DNA from: Candidatus Saccharimonadota bacterium
Lineage (GTDB): Bacteria; Patescibacteriota; Saccharimonadia; Saccharimonadales; Saccharimonadaceae
NCBI GenBank assembly: GCA_905373345.1
Contig: CAJPSU010000040.1
Span: 1 to 6,481, forward strand
Direction of reading: 5' to 3'
DNA: 6,481 bases
This document shows, one piece after another, positions 1-6,481 of the stretch. The position numbers were made by a program, and so were the translations under genes. Below the pieces are notes generated by a model. The model ran no database searches. It was not told the origin of the DNA and saw nothing but the letters and a program-made list of their open reading frames with translations. Positions within the stretch are counted from its first letter, which is position 1. Each line of letters begins with the position of its first letter.

Positions 1-1
1 A

Positions 2-247
2 AGTGGCACCGTCTCCGTCACGTATACGCACGGGCGCTACACGCTTCAGCCGATTGAATTACTATCCGGCAGTACGGTTGTTGCCAGCAAACAGGTCGAC
101 AGCAACGGTACATGGACATTATCGCCGACCGACTTGGCGTCCGCTACAAGCGGCACGATCACCGCAAAGGTAACTGACGTCGGCTACTACACCGCGACAA
201 ATAGCACGAGCTACCAAAAGAGCAGCAGTTCATCAAGCGGCAGTTAG
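2..247 (+). CDS. C-terminal fragment of a secreted or surface protein with an Ig-like domain (5' end outside window)
   Basis: An open frame runs from the left edge for 81 codons and stops at TAG (245-247), with a second in-frame TAA two codons later. The residues are rich in Ser, Thr, Gly, Val and Tyr. They form alternating beta-strand patterns that include SNGTWTLSPTDLASATSGTI followed by AKVTDVGYY, which resembles the last strands of bacterial Ig-like modules (the 'dGtW...l..G..tvtakvtD' pattern). The end is a short, flexible Ser-rich tail (KSSSSSSGS) with no LPXTG motif and no C-terminal membrane segment. This suggests an extracellular or cell-surface repeat protein whose anchor, if any, is at the missing N-terminus. 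The gene converges on the yacL-type gene with 42 bp between stops and no obvious terminator hairpin in the gap. The family assignment rests on pattern only; the role (adhesion, cell-wall binding or other) cannot be told from this fragment. Confidence 0.7.
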   Translation, partial: SGTVSVTYTHGRYTLQPIELLSGSTVVASKQVDSNGTWTLSPTDLASATSGTITAKVTDVGYYTATNSTSYQKSSSSSSGS

Positions 248-289
248 CAATAAGCTCGTTTCCCAAAGGCTGCCCGAGAAATCTGCTCG

Positions 290-1411
290 CTACTGCTCAT
301 TCACGAGAGCGATCAGGTCATCCTCGTGATTTTTGCGGCGCGAATGATTCGTACAGCGCGGCGCGGAATTTGCATTTGGCTGCAAGCGCGAAGCCTGTAC
401 CGCCGCACCGTCTTTTCCTTTTCGCGAAGTGCGCGTCCGGCGAGAAGCTTTGCTATCTTCGGGCGTGTGCTGCATGCGCGGCGACTGCGCTGTTTTTGCC
501 GAGTGCGCTTGGGCTGCCGTACTACTACGTTGCACGCTTGACGCGTTTTTACCTCGACGGCGTTGATTTGAAGTAGACAGGGCAGCCGACTCGTTTGATG
601 TATTGTTTGCTACTTGCAATTTTGCCGCTTTGTTTAGTTCGCCTGACGCCGCAGTAGAGATTGCGTCGTGCGATTTTGACGATTGGCGCTGCGTACGGCG
701 TTTTTCCGGCTGGGCCTCGTTTACTAATTTCGCAAACATCATGCGCCCTGCCGCTGTTTGCAGACTGCGCACGATTTCGACCGTATGCGTTTGCCCAATT
801 TTGCCGCTCGCCTGTTCAACGACGACCATCGTGCCGTCCGGCAAATAACCGACCGCCTGATGCGAGTCTTGTCCTTTTTGAATCAGATCAAGAAGAAGCT
901 TTTCTCCCGGCAAATATTCCATGCGCAGACTCTGCGCCAGCTCATTCAGATTTAGCACTTCCGTACCTTCCACCGCTGCGACTTTGTTAAGATTATAGTC
1001 AAGCGTCATGATAACCGCGCCGTGTTGTTTTGCAAGCAATAGCAGCCGATCATCAACACCTTCGCTAGCACGGCTGCCGTCCTGTAGCAACTCCACTGAG
1101 ACACGCTCCATCGCCTGCAATTCCGTCACAACGTCAAGCCCATGGCGCGCACGAGCACGTTTATCGCTATCGGCATGGTCTGCTAAAAATTGCAGTTCAC
1201 CGATCACCGAGCGCGGAATCACCAGCGTGCCGCCAATGAATCCCGTACCCGCTACCGCAACAATCCTCCCGTCCATCAATACTGATGTATCGACTAAAAT
1301 CGCGCGGTCTTTCGCTTTAATATTCGTCTTTGGCAGCCGCGCCAATAAATATGACACTTCGCCCAAAATTAATAGCGTCACCGCTAGCAATACAATATCT
1401 TTTGTTTCCAT
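290..1411 (-). CDS. yacL: YacL-type PIN/TRAM domain membrane protein with long basic C-terminal tail
   Basis: This is a 373-residue protein. Residues about 5-25 form one hydrophobic helix. A PIN domain follows at about 37-155: acidic residues typical of PIN nuclease sites are visible at D41 and D47 (VDTSVLMDGRI), E72 (IGELQ), D120/D121 and D138 (LDYNLNKVA). A TRAM domain spans about 168-228, with LPGE, GYLPDGTMVVVE and LQTAAGRMMFAK, the hallmark of the YacL group. PIN domains are usually metal-dependent RNases and TRAM binds RNA; the substrate of YacL proteins is not established to my knowledge. Two things are unusual. The membrane region is one helix, whereas Bacillus-type YacL has several. 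Residues about 232-362 are a low-complexity tail rich in Lys, Arg, Ser, Ala and Gln, probably disordered and able to bind nucleic acid. The ATG at 1409-1411 is preceded by AAGGA four bases upstream. The gene lies 40 bp after radA on the same strand and is probably the last gene of the clpC operon; no clear terminator follows. Confidence 0.9.
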   Translation of the reverse strand: METKDIVLLAVTLLILGEVSYLLARLPKTNIKAKDRAILVDTSVLMDGRIVAVAGTGFIGGTLVIPRSVIGELQFLADHADSDKRARARHGLDVVTELQAMERVSVELLQDGSRASEGVDDRLLLLAKQHGAVIMTLDYNLNKVAAVEGTEVLNLNELAQSLRMEYLPGEKLLLDLIQKGQDSHQAVGYLPDGTMVVVEQASGKIGQTHTVEIVRSLQTAAGRMMFAKLVNEAQPEKRRTQRQSSKSHDAISTAASGELNKAAKLQVANNTSNESAALSTSNQRRRGKNASSVQRSSTAAQAHSAKTAQSPRMQHTPEDSKASRRTRTSRKGKDGAAVQASRLQPNANSAPRCTNHSRRKNHEDDLIALVNEQ

Positions 1412-1451
1412 ACGTTCCTTTCTTTTCGCGAGATTTGATCTCTGTTAGCAA

Positions 1452-2804
1452 CTACTTCATGTAGTCAATGAGCGCCTGGCGCAAATCATGCACGCCGCGC
1501 ACAAATGAATTCTTTTTGCCCGATTTTGGAGCAATCGCCTGGGTAAAACCGAGCTTCTTCGCCTCAGCAATACGCTTATTAGGTAGTCGCGCCGAGCGGA
1601 TTTCACCGCCCAAACCAACTTCACCGAACACCACCAAGCCATCGTCTAGCTTGCGCCCCGCTGCCGCCGAAGCGATTGCCATCGCAACAGCCAAATCGGC
1701 CGCTGGATCCGCCAACTTCAGTCCGCCCACTACATTGATATAAATATCTTTGTCAGATAAGTTCAGTTTTGTGCGTTTCTCAAGCACAGCAATCAACAGG
1801 TTGAGACGATTCAAGTCGAATCCGCTCGCCGTCCTTTTAGGATACCCGAAATTTGTCGAATTGACAAGGGCTTGAATTTCTACCAAAATCGGACGATTAC
1901 CTTCTAGTGTCGCCAGCACCACTGAACCGTCGGCGTTTTGCCGCTCAGCCAGCAGCGCCGCCGACGGATTTTCTACCACGCTCAAACCGTTTTCGTTCAT
2001 CTCGAAAATCGCCGCTTCGCTGGTCGAGCCGTAGCGATTTTTTACCGCGCGCACTACTTTGAAGCCGCCATAGCGGTCGCCCTCAAACTGCAATACAACA
2101 TCAACTAAATGCTCCAACACTTTTGGTCCGGCAATTGAACCTTCTTTCGTGACATGTCCGACCAAAATCACCGCTGCGCCGGACGCTTTAGCGGCACGAA
2201 TAATGACGTTGCTTGAGTTAGTAATTTGGCTGACCGTTCCCGGCGCGCTCGCCACCTCTTCAAGGCTAAGCGTTTGAATGCTATCAATAATAACAAGTTT
2301 GTAAGCGCCGCTGCGAATCGTCGCCGCAATATCGTCAGCGCTCGTGCTTGCGACAAATTGCAGATGGTCGCCCGCCACCGCACCCAAGCGCCGAGCTCGC
2401 AGTTTAACTTGCGACGCCGACTCCTCGCCGCTCGCGTACAGCACTAGCGCTTCTTCAGAGATATGCGCCGCTATTTGCAGCAATAGCGTCGACTTGCCGA
2501 TACCCGGCTGACCAGCCAGCAGCATAACGCCGCCCGGTAGAATACCGCCACCCAATACCGCGTCTACATCAGCAATACCCGTACCAAGACGTGCAGTTGA
2601 TGCTTCTGCTGAGATTGAACGCATTGACTGCGCTTTCAATATATTGCCGTGCGCGGCACTACGCGCCACTGCCGAATTGCCCGCCGCACGTACAGCCTGC
2701 TCTACGAGTGAGTTCCACTCGCCGCAGTTCTCACACTTGCCGGCCCACTTTGGGTAGCTCGCGCCGCACTGCTGACACACAAATTGGCTGCGCGCTTTTG
2801 CCAC
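1452..2804 (-). CDS. radA: DNA repair protein RadA (Sms), RecA-like branch-migration ATPase
   Basis: This 450-residue protein has the full RadA architecture and normal family length. An N-terminal C4 zinc finger is formed by C10, C13, C24 and C27. The RecA-like core carries Walker A GQPGIGKST (98-106) and Walker B KLVIIDS (169-175). The RadA-specific KNRYGS motif is at 255-260. From about 285 to the end is a Lon-protease-like domain, including GGLKLADPAADLAVAMA; in this family it lacks the Lon catalytic serine and serves as a DNA-binding and oligomerisation scaffold. RadA is known to drive branch migration of recombination intermediates with RecA, in the cytoplasm. The start is GTG at 2802-2804, sharing one base with the TAG of the upstream gene (TAGTG), with GAGGTG five bases before it, so translation is probably coupled. 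In Bacillus radA directly follows clpC; here one gene intervenes. Nothing is missing or broken. Confidence 0.97.
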   Translation of the reverse strand: MAKARSQFVCQQCGASYPKWAGKCENCGEWNSLVEQAVRAAGNSAVARSAAHGNILKAQSMRSISAEASTARLGTGIADVDAVLGGGILPGGVMLLAGQPGIGKSTLLLQIAAHISEEALVLYASGEESASQVKLRARRLGAVAGDHLQFVASTSADDIAATIRSGAYKLVIIDSIQTLSLEEVASAPGTVSQITNSSNVIIRAAKASGAAVILVGHVTKEGSIAGPKVLEHLVDVVLQFEGDRYGGFKVVRAVKNRYGSTSEAAIFEMNENGLSVVENPSAALLAERQNADGSVVLATLEGNRPILVEIQALVNSTNFGYPKRTASGFDLNRLNLLIAVLEKRTKLNLSDKDIYINVVGGLKLADPAADLAVAMAIASAAAGRKLDDGLVVFGEVGLGGEIRSARLPNKRIAEAKKLGFTQAIAPKSGKKNSFVRGVHDLRQALIDYMK

Positions 2805-3802
2805 TACTTCACCTCGCTCGGCGCACTCACGCCATTCATGCTTTGATTCAGCTGCTGCGCCCGCACAGCAAGCTTGTTGTATTCGACAATCATCGTATTA
2901 TACGCTGATATACGTGCGTTTAATTGATTTTGCCGGCGATTTAATGCCGCAACGCGCCCTGAAAGTACATTTCGCGCCGCATAGAACTCTTGCGACGAAA
3001 AATCACCGCTTGCCGCCCGCTGGTTGAAGCTTTGAATATCGGAGTTTAATTGATTCAGTTCATTCTGATAAGCATCCGTTTCAGTTTTAAGTGACGATTC
3101 TTTAGTAGATATCTTCGCTCTTAACGATGCCGCCTGCTGGTCTAACTCCGAAAATACTTGCGTATAACGCCGATTTAGCGCTACGATACTCGCACGGTTC
3201 GTGAAATAGCGCGCGTAATGCCGCTCTAGCTCGCTGTCGAGATTTGCGATCGTCGTGCCTAAAATTGAGTGCAATTCATTAACCTCAGCGCCTGGCTCCG
3301 CCTGTTTATAGTACTCCATTAAACGTTTTAGCGTCAGCTCGTCTTTCACTTTTTGATACGCTGCACGCACTAATCCGTCCACCCTCTGCTGTTCAAATGC
3401 GTTCAACCGCGCATACGCCGCATGCAGCAACTCATGCGCCGCCGTCACGTCAAGCGCGCCATCAAGTTCGTTGTTTTGCACATTATATAAATAAATCCGG
3501 TCGCGATAGTAGCACCCCAAGATGGCCGTCGTCCGCTCCACGCTATGACAACTGCTGTTGAACTGCCCTGAGTCCTGCACCTCAGGACTAGTCGCGTGAA
3601 AAATCCGCCTGCCTGCTGACGTCAGCGTTACGCGCTGTTCAATCGCTGAGATCTGCGATGACGGCGTATATTGCTGCGCGCGAAACTCGTCAAGCAGCTG
3701 CGGACCAAACCAATACGCCGCCGCCAACCCGCCAGCAGCTACCACGATCGCAGCAAACGATCGCATGAAGCTAGTTCGTTTCGGTTTCGCTGCTCCGTTC
3801 AA
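2804..3802 (-). CDS. Membrane-anchored protein with HExxH (putative zinc metallopeptidase) and coiled-coil C-terminus; function unknown
   Basis: The product has 332 residues. A short basic N-terminus (KPKR) precedes one hydrophobic segment at about 14-32, which looks like a signal anchor with the rest outside the cytoplasm. Residues about 50-200 form the probable catalytic part: C85 and C97 could form a disulfide, then LDVTAAHELLHAAYARL holds HELLH (123-127), the zinc and water site of gluzincin-like peptidases. A third metal ligand could be E173 or E176 (EVNELHSILGT), but this is a guess. Residues about 205-320 are rich in Gln, Asn, Leu, Ala, Lys and Glu with heptad-like spacing, suggesting a long coiled coil. 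I do not recognise a named family. The TTG start at 3800-3802 overlaps clpC by 32 bp and is chosen because a near-perfect Shine-Dalgarno sits at 3807-3818; the alternative ATG at 3764-3766 (Met13), four bases after the clpC stop, has no ribosome site. Its place between clpC and radA implies stress-linked expression. A non-enzymatic, structural role remains possible. Confidence 0.85.
   Translation of the reverse strand: MNGAAKPKRTSFMRSFAAIVVAAGGLAAAYWFGPQLLDEFRAQQYTPSSQISAIEQRVTLTSAGRRIFHATSPEVQDSGQFNSSCHSVERTTAILGCYYRDRIYLYNVQNNELDGALDVTAAHELLHAAYARLNAFEQQRVDGLVRAAYQKVKDELTLKRLMEYYKQAEPGAEVNELHSILGTTIANLDSELERHYARYFTNRASIVALNRRYTQVFSELDQQAASLRAKISTKESSLKTETDAYQNELNQLNSDIQSFNQRAASGDFSSQEFYAARNVLSGRVAALNRRQNQLNARISAYNTMIVEYNKLAVRAQQLNQSMNGVSAPSEVK
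2810..2815 (-). promoter_or_regulatory. Ribosome binding site for radA
   Basis: GAGGTG on the minus strand lies five bases before the GTG start of radA and inside the last codons of the upstream gene. It supports the GTG at 2802-2804 as the true start, since there is no better-placed ATG, and the protein begins with the expected MAKARSQFVC zinc-finger leader. Confidence 0.75.
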
Positions 3803-6242
3803 TCGCGATCACCCCCTTGGTTAATACTACTTCTAGAATATCACCTTTTTTGTACGAATTTACCAAAACCCCCTCGGCAATCGCATGCTCAACCTCATCC
3901 TCAATGATACGGCGCAGTGGGCGCGCGCCATACTTCACTGTATAGCCTTTGTCGATCAGATAGCGTTTCGCCGCAGGCGCAACTTTCAACGCCAAGCCTT
4001 GCCGCACGAGCCGCTGGCGCAACTCTCCAATTAGCAGGTCAAAAATCTTACCGACCTCCGCCCGCGTGAGTGCACGGAATGTAATGATGCCGTCAAAACG
4101 GTTAATGAGTTCTGGACGCATATATTTTTCAAGCGCTTCGCGCGTTAAGCGGGCATTACGTTCGTGCAGCGAGTCAAGCTGCCCGTTCTTAACGCTATGC
4201 GCACGAAATCCAAGCTCCGATTCTTTCATCATCTGATCGGCTCCAAGATTGCTCGTCAGAATAATAATCGTGTTACGAAAGCTCACTTCCCTGCCTTTTG
4301 CGTCGGTCAACACGCCGTCTTCAAGCAGCTGCAATAGCAAATTAAATACGTCAGGGTGCGCTTTTTCAATCTCGTCAAATAGCACAACGCTGTAAGGCTG
4401 ACGCCGAATTTTATCAGTCAACTTGCCGCCGTCTTCGTAGCCAACATAACCCGCCGGCGCACCAACAAGCCGCGATGTATTATGCTTTTCGCCGAACTCG
4501 CTCATATCAATTTTAATAAGCGCGTCTTCGCTGCCAAACACTTCACGTGCCAGCACCTTAGCAAGTTGCGTTTTACCTACGCCTGTCGGCCCCATAAACA
4601 CGAAGCTGCCAATCGGGCGGCGGCTGCTTGCGACGCCAGAGCGGCTGCGCCGAATCGCGCGCGACACTTTCTGAATCGCCTCGCGCTGTCCGATAATATA
4701 TTTACTTAAATGCTTTTCAAGCTGCCGCAGTAACTTTGCTTCGCTGGTCTGCACTTTCTCGACCGGTATGCTGGTCATCACCGCGATAGCATGCGCCACG
4801 TCGCCATCGGTCAGCTGAATCGCTCGTTTACCTTCTTGCGCGATTTTTTCGACCTCTAGTTTCTCATTAATCTGGCTAATCCGCTGCTTGTAGAGTGCCG
4901 CCCGCTCATAATCTTCATGCGCAACCGCCTCTTCCATACGCTCGTTCAAATGCTTAAGCTCTTTCAGATAATCGCGCTGCCGGCTCGGCACATGCCCTTG
5001 CTTAACTCGCACGCGCGCCGCCGCTTCGTCAAGCACATCAATCGCCTTGTCCGGCATGAAGCGATCAGACACATAACGGTCGCTCATGTATACCGCCGAT
5101 TCGATCACGTCATCAGTAATCGTCACGCCGTGATGTTTTTCATAATAACTTTTCAGCCCTTTCAAAATTGCAATCGTTTGCGCAATCGTCGGTTCTTTCA
5201 CGACAATCGTCTGAAAACGCCGCTCCAACGCCGTATCTTTTTCGATGTGCTTGCGGTATTCGTCGAGCGTCGTCGCGCCAATCATATGCAGCTCGCCGCG
5301 GGCGAGCGCCGGCTTCAAAATGTTTGCCGCGTCCATGCTGCCCTCAGCCGCACCAGCGCCCACTAGCAAGTGCAGCTCGTCAATAAACACGATAATATTC
5401 GCCTGCTTTTTGATTTCCGTGACGACCTTTTTCAACCGGTCTTCAAACTCGCCGCGATATTTCGTGCCTGCGATCATCGCCGCCATATCTAGCATAATCA
5501 CGCGTTTGTCAAGCAAATGCGCCGGCACGTCCTCGTGCACGATACGCTGCGCCAAACCCTCAACGATGGCTGTCTTACCAACGCCCGGCTCGCCAATCAG
5601 CACAGGATTATTTTTTGTACGCCGGCTGAGGATCGTAATCATACGCTCTAGCTCCTTATCGCGCCCGATCATTGCGTCAAGCTCGCCCGCTGCCGCTTTC
5701 GCCGTCAAGTCAATCCCGAACGCGCTAAGCGCGCCACCGCGTACCGCCCGCCGCCGCGGCTCGGTCGCAACATCGCCGTGCTCGCTGCGATTTTCTTCAA
5801 ACGAGTCTTCAAGTTCATTCATTACTTTATCGACGTCCACGCCCATATCGCGCAACAGCGTCGTAGCCCGCGCGTTACCTTGGCGCAGCACGCTATAAAG
5901 AATATGCTCGGTACCCAAAAAATCGTGATTATATTCTTTAGCAGCCTCCCACGCCATGCGCAGCGTCAACATCGCCGTTTCGCTTAAACCGACGACGCCT
6001 GTACTTGTTACGACGCGCGACGGTTTGATATCAAGCGCTATTTCTGCCTGCTGCAGCGTTACGCCCGCGTCTGCGAGCACTTTTGCCGCCGAGCTTGAAC
6101 CCTGCGCCAATACACCCAGCAATAGGTGCTCAGTCCCGATATAATTACTGCCGTTACCGCGCGCAATTGCATCAGCATGCTGCACGCTCGCGCGCGCATT
6201 ATCAGTCAAATGTGAAATAAAATCTGCAAAATCCTCTGGCAT
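3771..6242 (-). CDS. clpC: ClpC, Hsp100/Clp AAA+ unfoldase, ATPase subunit of the Clp protease
   Basis: This 823-residue protein is full length for ClpC. Residues 1-145 hold two Clp_N repeats ([12 protein letters not shown] at 34-45 and [12 protein letters not shown] at 108-119). The first AAA+ module has Walker A GEPGVGKT (217-224), pore loop KYRG (261-264), Walker B IIVFIDE (283-289) and arginine fingers near R341/R342. A UVR-type middle domain lies at about 420-465, the docking site for adaptors in known ClpC. The second AAA+ module has GPTGVGKT (551-558), pore loop GYVG (598-601), Walker B VVLFDE (619-624) and sensor-2 GARPLRR (772-778). LGF at 677-679 lies where ClpP-binding loops occur, so it should feed substrates to ClpP in the cytoplasm. 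The ATG at 6240-6242 gives the expected N-terminus, though its ribosome site (GGAG, 6254-6257) is 11 bases away, slightly long. It is first in the operon, directly behind a CIRCE-controlled promoter. No ctsR, mcsA or mcsB precedes it, unlike in Firmicutes. Confidence 0.98.
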   Translation of the reverse strand: MPEDFADFISHLTDNARASVQHADAIARGNGSNYIGTEHLLLGVLAQGSSSAAKVLADAGVTLQQAEIALDIKPSRVVTSTGVVGLSETAMLTLRMAWEAAKEYNHDFLGTEHILYSVLRQGNARATTLLRDMGVDVDKVMNELEDSFEENRSEHGDVATEPRRRAVRGGALSAFGIDLTAKAAAGELDAMIGRDKELERMITILSRRTKNNPVLIGEPGVGKTAIVEGLAQRIVHEDVPAHLLDKRVIMLDMAAMIAGTKYRGEFEDRLKKVVTEIKKQANIIVFIDELHLLVGAGAAEGSMDAANILKPALARGELHMIGATTLDEYRKHIEKDTALERRFQTIVVKEPTIAQTIAILKGLKSYYEKHHGVTITDDVIESAVYMSDRYVSDRFMPDKAIDVLDEAAARVRVKQGHVPSRQRDYLKELKHLNERMEEAVAHEDYERAALYKQRISQINEKLEVEKIAQEGKRAIQLTDGDVAHAIAVMTSIPVEKVQTSEAKLLRQLEKHLSKYIIGQREAIQKVSRAIRRSRSGVASSRRPIGSFVFMGPTGVGKTQLAKVLAREVFGSEDALIKIDMSEFGEKHNTSRLVGAPAGYVGYEDGGKLTDKIRRQPYSVVLFDEIEKAHPDVFNLLLQLLEDGVLTDAKGREVSFRNTIIILTSNLGADQMMKESELGFRAHSVKNGQLDSLHERNARLTREALEKYMRPELINRFDGIITFRALTRAEVGKIFDLLIGELRQRLVRQGLALKVAPAAKRYLIDKGYTVKYGARPLRRIIEDEVEHAIAEGVLVNSYKKGDILEVVLTKGVIAIERSSETETN
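3807..3818 (-). promoter_or_regulatory. Very strong Shine-Dalgarno for the HExxH gene, inside clpC
   Basis: The minus strand reads AAGGGGGTGATC, matching 11 of 12 bases of the full complement of the 16S rRNA 3' end (AAGGAGGTGATC); the one difference can still pair as G-U. Its GGGGG core is nine bases before the TTG at 3800-3802. It lies within the last codons of clpC and decides the start of the next gene. A match this long is unlikely by chance, although it must also encode clpC residues there. Confidence 0.75.
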
Positions 6243-6287
6243 TATTCGTTATGCTCCGTTTCTCTAGTATAACAGCCCATGTGTCCT

Positions 6288-6316
6288 AGTATACCGATAA
6301 TGTTAGCACTCGTCAA
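6288..6316 (-). promoter_or_regulatory. Sigma70-type promoter of the clpC operon
   Basis: On the minus strand, TTGACG (-35, 6311-6316) is followed by exactly 17 bases and TATACT (-10, 6288-6293). Transcription should begin near 6280-6283, giving a leader of about 40 bases before the clpC ATG. The stretch just upstream of the -35 box (about 6329-6349) is rich in A-tracts on this strand and may act like an UP element. Five of the six -35 bases fall in the spacer of the CIRCE operator, so bound repressor would block polymerase directly. Confidence 0.85.
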
Positions 6317-6329
6317 GGGAGAGTGCTAA
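6303..6329. promoter_or_regulatory. CIRCE operator (HrcA binding site)
   Basis: A perfect inverted repeat, TTAGCACTC-N9-GAGTGCTAA, has arms at 6303-6311 and 6321-6329. Arm sequence and spacer length are identical to the CIRCE consensus, the operator of the heat-shock repressor HrcA that classically controls groE and dnaK operons. Here it covers the -35 box of the clpC promoter. By knowledge of HrcA, clpC and the genes behind it should be repressed in normal growth and released on heat or protein-folding stress. hrcA itself is not in the window. Confidence 0.96.
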
Positions 6330-6396
6330 TTTTCTTACAGTTTTTTTGCCCGCCTCACCACACAGAACCGCCGATAGCGCGCCTATAGCCAAACAA

Positions 6397-6423
6397 AAAG
6401 CCTCTCGGGGATTTGGAGGCTTT
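6397..6423 (-). terminator. Rho-independent terminator of the upstream minus-strand gene
   Basis: An 8-bp stem pairs aaagcctc (6397-6404) with gaggcttt (6416-6423) around an 11-base loop. Read on the minus strand the hairpin ends in a T-rich run (TTTTTGTTT), as expected for intrinsic termination. It lies 18 bases after the stop codon at 6442-6444. It separates that gene from the clpC promoter, so clpC begins its own transcription unit. On the plus strand the T-run is only three bases, so the site is mainly one-directional. Confidence 0.85.
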
Positions 6424-6441
6424 CTGCTGTAGTAGTAAATT

Positions 6442-6481
6442 CTATTCTTGATTTTCAATCGCCGCGAACAGCCCATCTTCA
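6442..6481 (-). CDS. Last 12 codons of an unidentified minus-strand gene (5' part outside window)
   Basis: Read on the minus strand from the right edge, one frame gives EDGLFAAIENQE and a TAG stop (6442-6444), followed 18 bases later by a strong intrinsic terminator in the same direction. The position of the terminator is the main reason to call this the end of a real gene. Twelve residues are too few to name the protein. Another frame is also open to the edge, but it would run on without a stop beside the hairpin. Confidence 0.55.
   Translation of the reverse strand, partial: EDGLFAAIENQE

Noticed and set aside
248..289. Possible bidirectional terminator between the converging genes
   Set aside because: Only 4-5 bp pairings (for example ctcg with cgag) without a T-tract could be found, so no terminator is called although one would be expected here.
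1430..1442. Small inverted repeat gagat-ttg-atctc in the radA/yacL gap
   Set aside because: A 5-bp stem with a 3-base loop and no T-run on either strand is too weak for a terminator, and nothing links it to a known regulatory element.
1008..1448. Plus-strand open frame (146 codons) antisense to the PIN domain
   Set aside because: It is a shadow of the yacL-type gene: low-complexity Ser/Thr/Arg composition and no recognisable motif, while the minus strand encodes clear PIN and TRAM domains.
1644..1700. Protease activity in the RadA Lon-like C-terminal domain
   Set aside because: The segment reads DPAADLAVA in place of the Lon catalytic-serine motif, which is the normal non-proteolytic RadA form and not a loss specific to this gene.
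5245..5898. Long plus-strand open frame (217 codons) antisense to clpC
   Set aside because: It lies wholly within the strongly conserved clpC coding region. Its translation is Ser/Arg/Ala-rich with no domain, as expected from the reverse of a GC-biased gene, and no ribosome site stands out.
6372..6389. Imperfect inverted repeat (atag-cgcgc-ctat) between the terminator and CIRCE
   Set aside because: Four-base arms in a short GC-rich stretch are within chance, and it does not coincide with promoter elements.

Overview
The window carries a compact minus-strand operon read from right to left: clpC, a membrane-anchored HExxH protein of unknown function, radA, and a yacL-type PIN/TRAM gene. At the left edge it is flanked by the 3' end of a plus-strand surface-protein gene. 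At the right edge lies the extreme 3' end of another minus-strand gene with its terminator. Base composition is near 50% GC, the code is standard (no TGA read as sense), and genes are tightly packed with overlaps. The gene set resembles that of the Candidate Phyla Radiation, most likely Candidatus Saccharibacteria (TM7). That placement is an inference from gene content and style; no taxonomic marker is present.

Layout: 2-247 (+) is the C-terminus of a secreted, Ig-like, Ser/Thr-rich protein. It converges on the operon across only 42 bp. 290-1411 (-) is the PIN/TRAM protein with one N-terminal membrane helix and a long basic tail. 1452-2804 (-) is radA with a GTG start that shares one base with the preceding stop. 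2804-3802 (-) is a single-pass membrane protein with HELLH and a coiled-coil C-terminus; its TTG start lies inside the end of clpC. 3771-6242 (-) is full-length clpC. 6243-6441 holds the clpC control region: a sigma70-type promoter (TTGACG, 17 bp, TATACT) whose -35 box lies inside a perfect CIRCE operator (TTAGCACTC-N9-GAGTGCTAA), and, further right, an intrinsic terminator serving the gene that ends at 6442.

The order clpC-radA-yacL matches the Bacillus-type operon ctsR-mcsA-mcsB-clpC-radA-disA-yacL. Here the upstream ctsR/mcsA/mcsB and the internal disA are missing, a membrane HExxH gene sits between clpC and radA, and control appears to have passed from CtsR to HrcA/CIRCE. The inferred picture is a stress-induced unit combining protein unfolding and degradation (ClpC), a possible envelope peptidase, recombination repair (RadA) and an RNA-binding or nuclease-like membrane protein (YacL type). 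The HExxH protein is the least understood and most interesting member.
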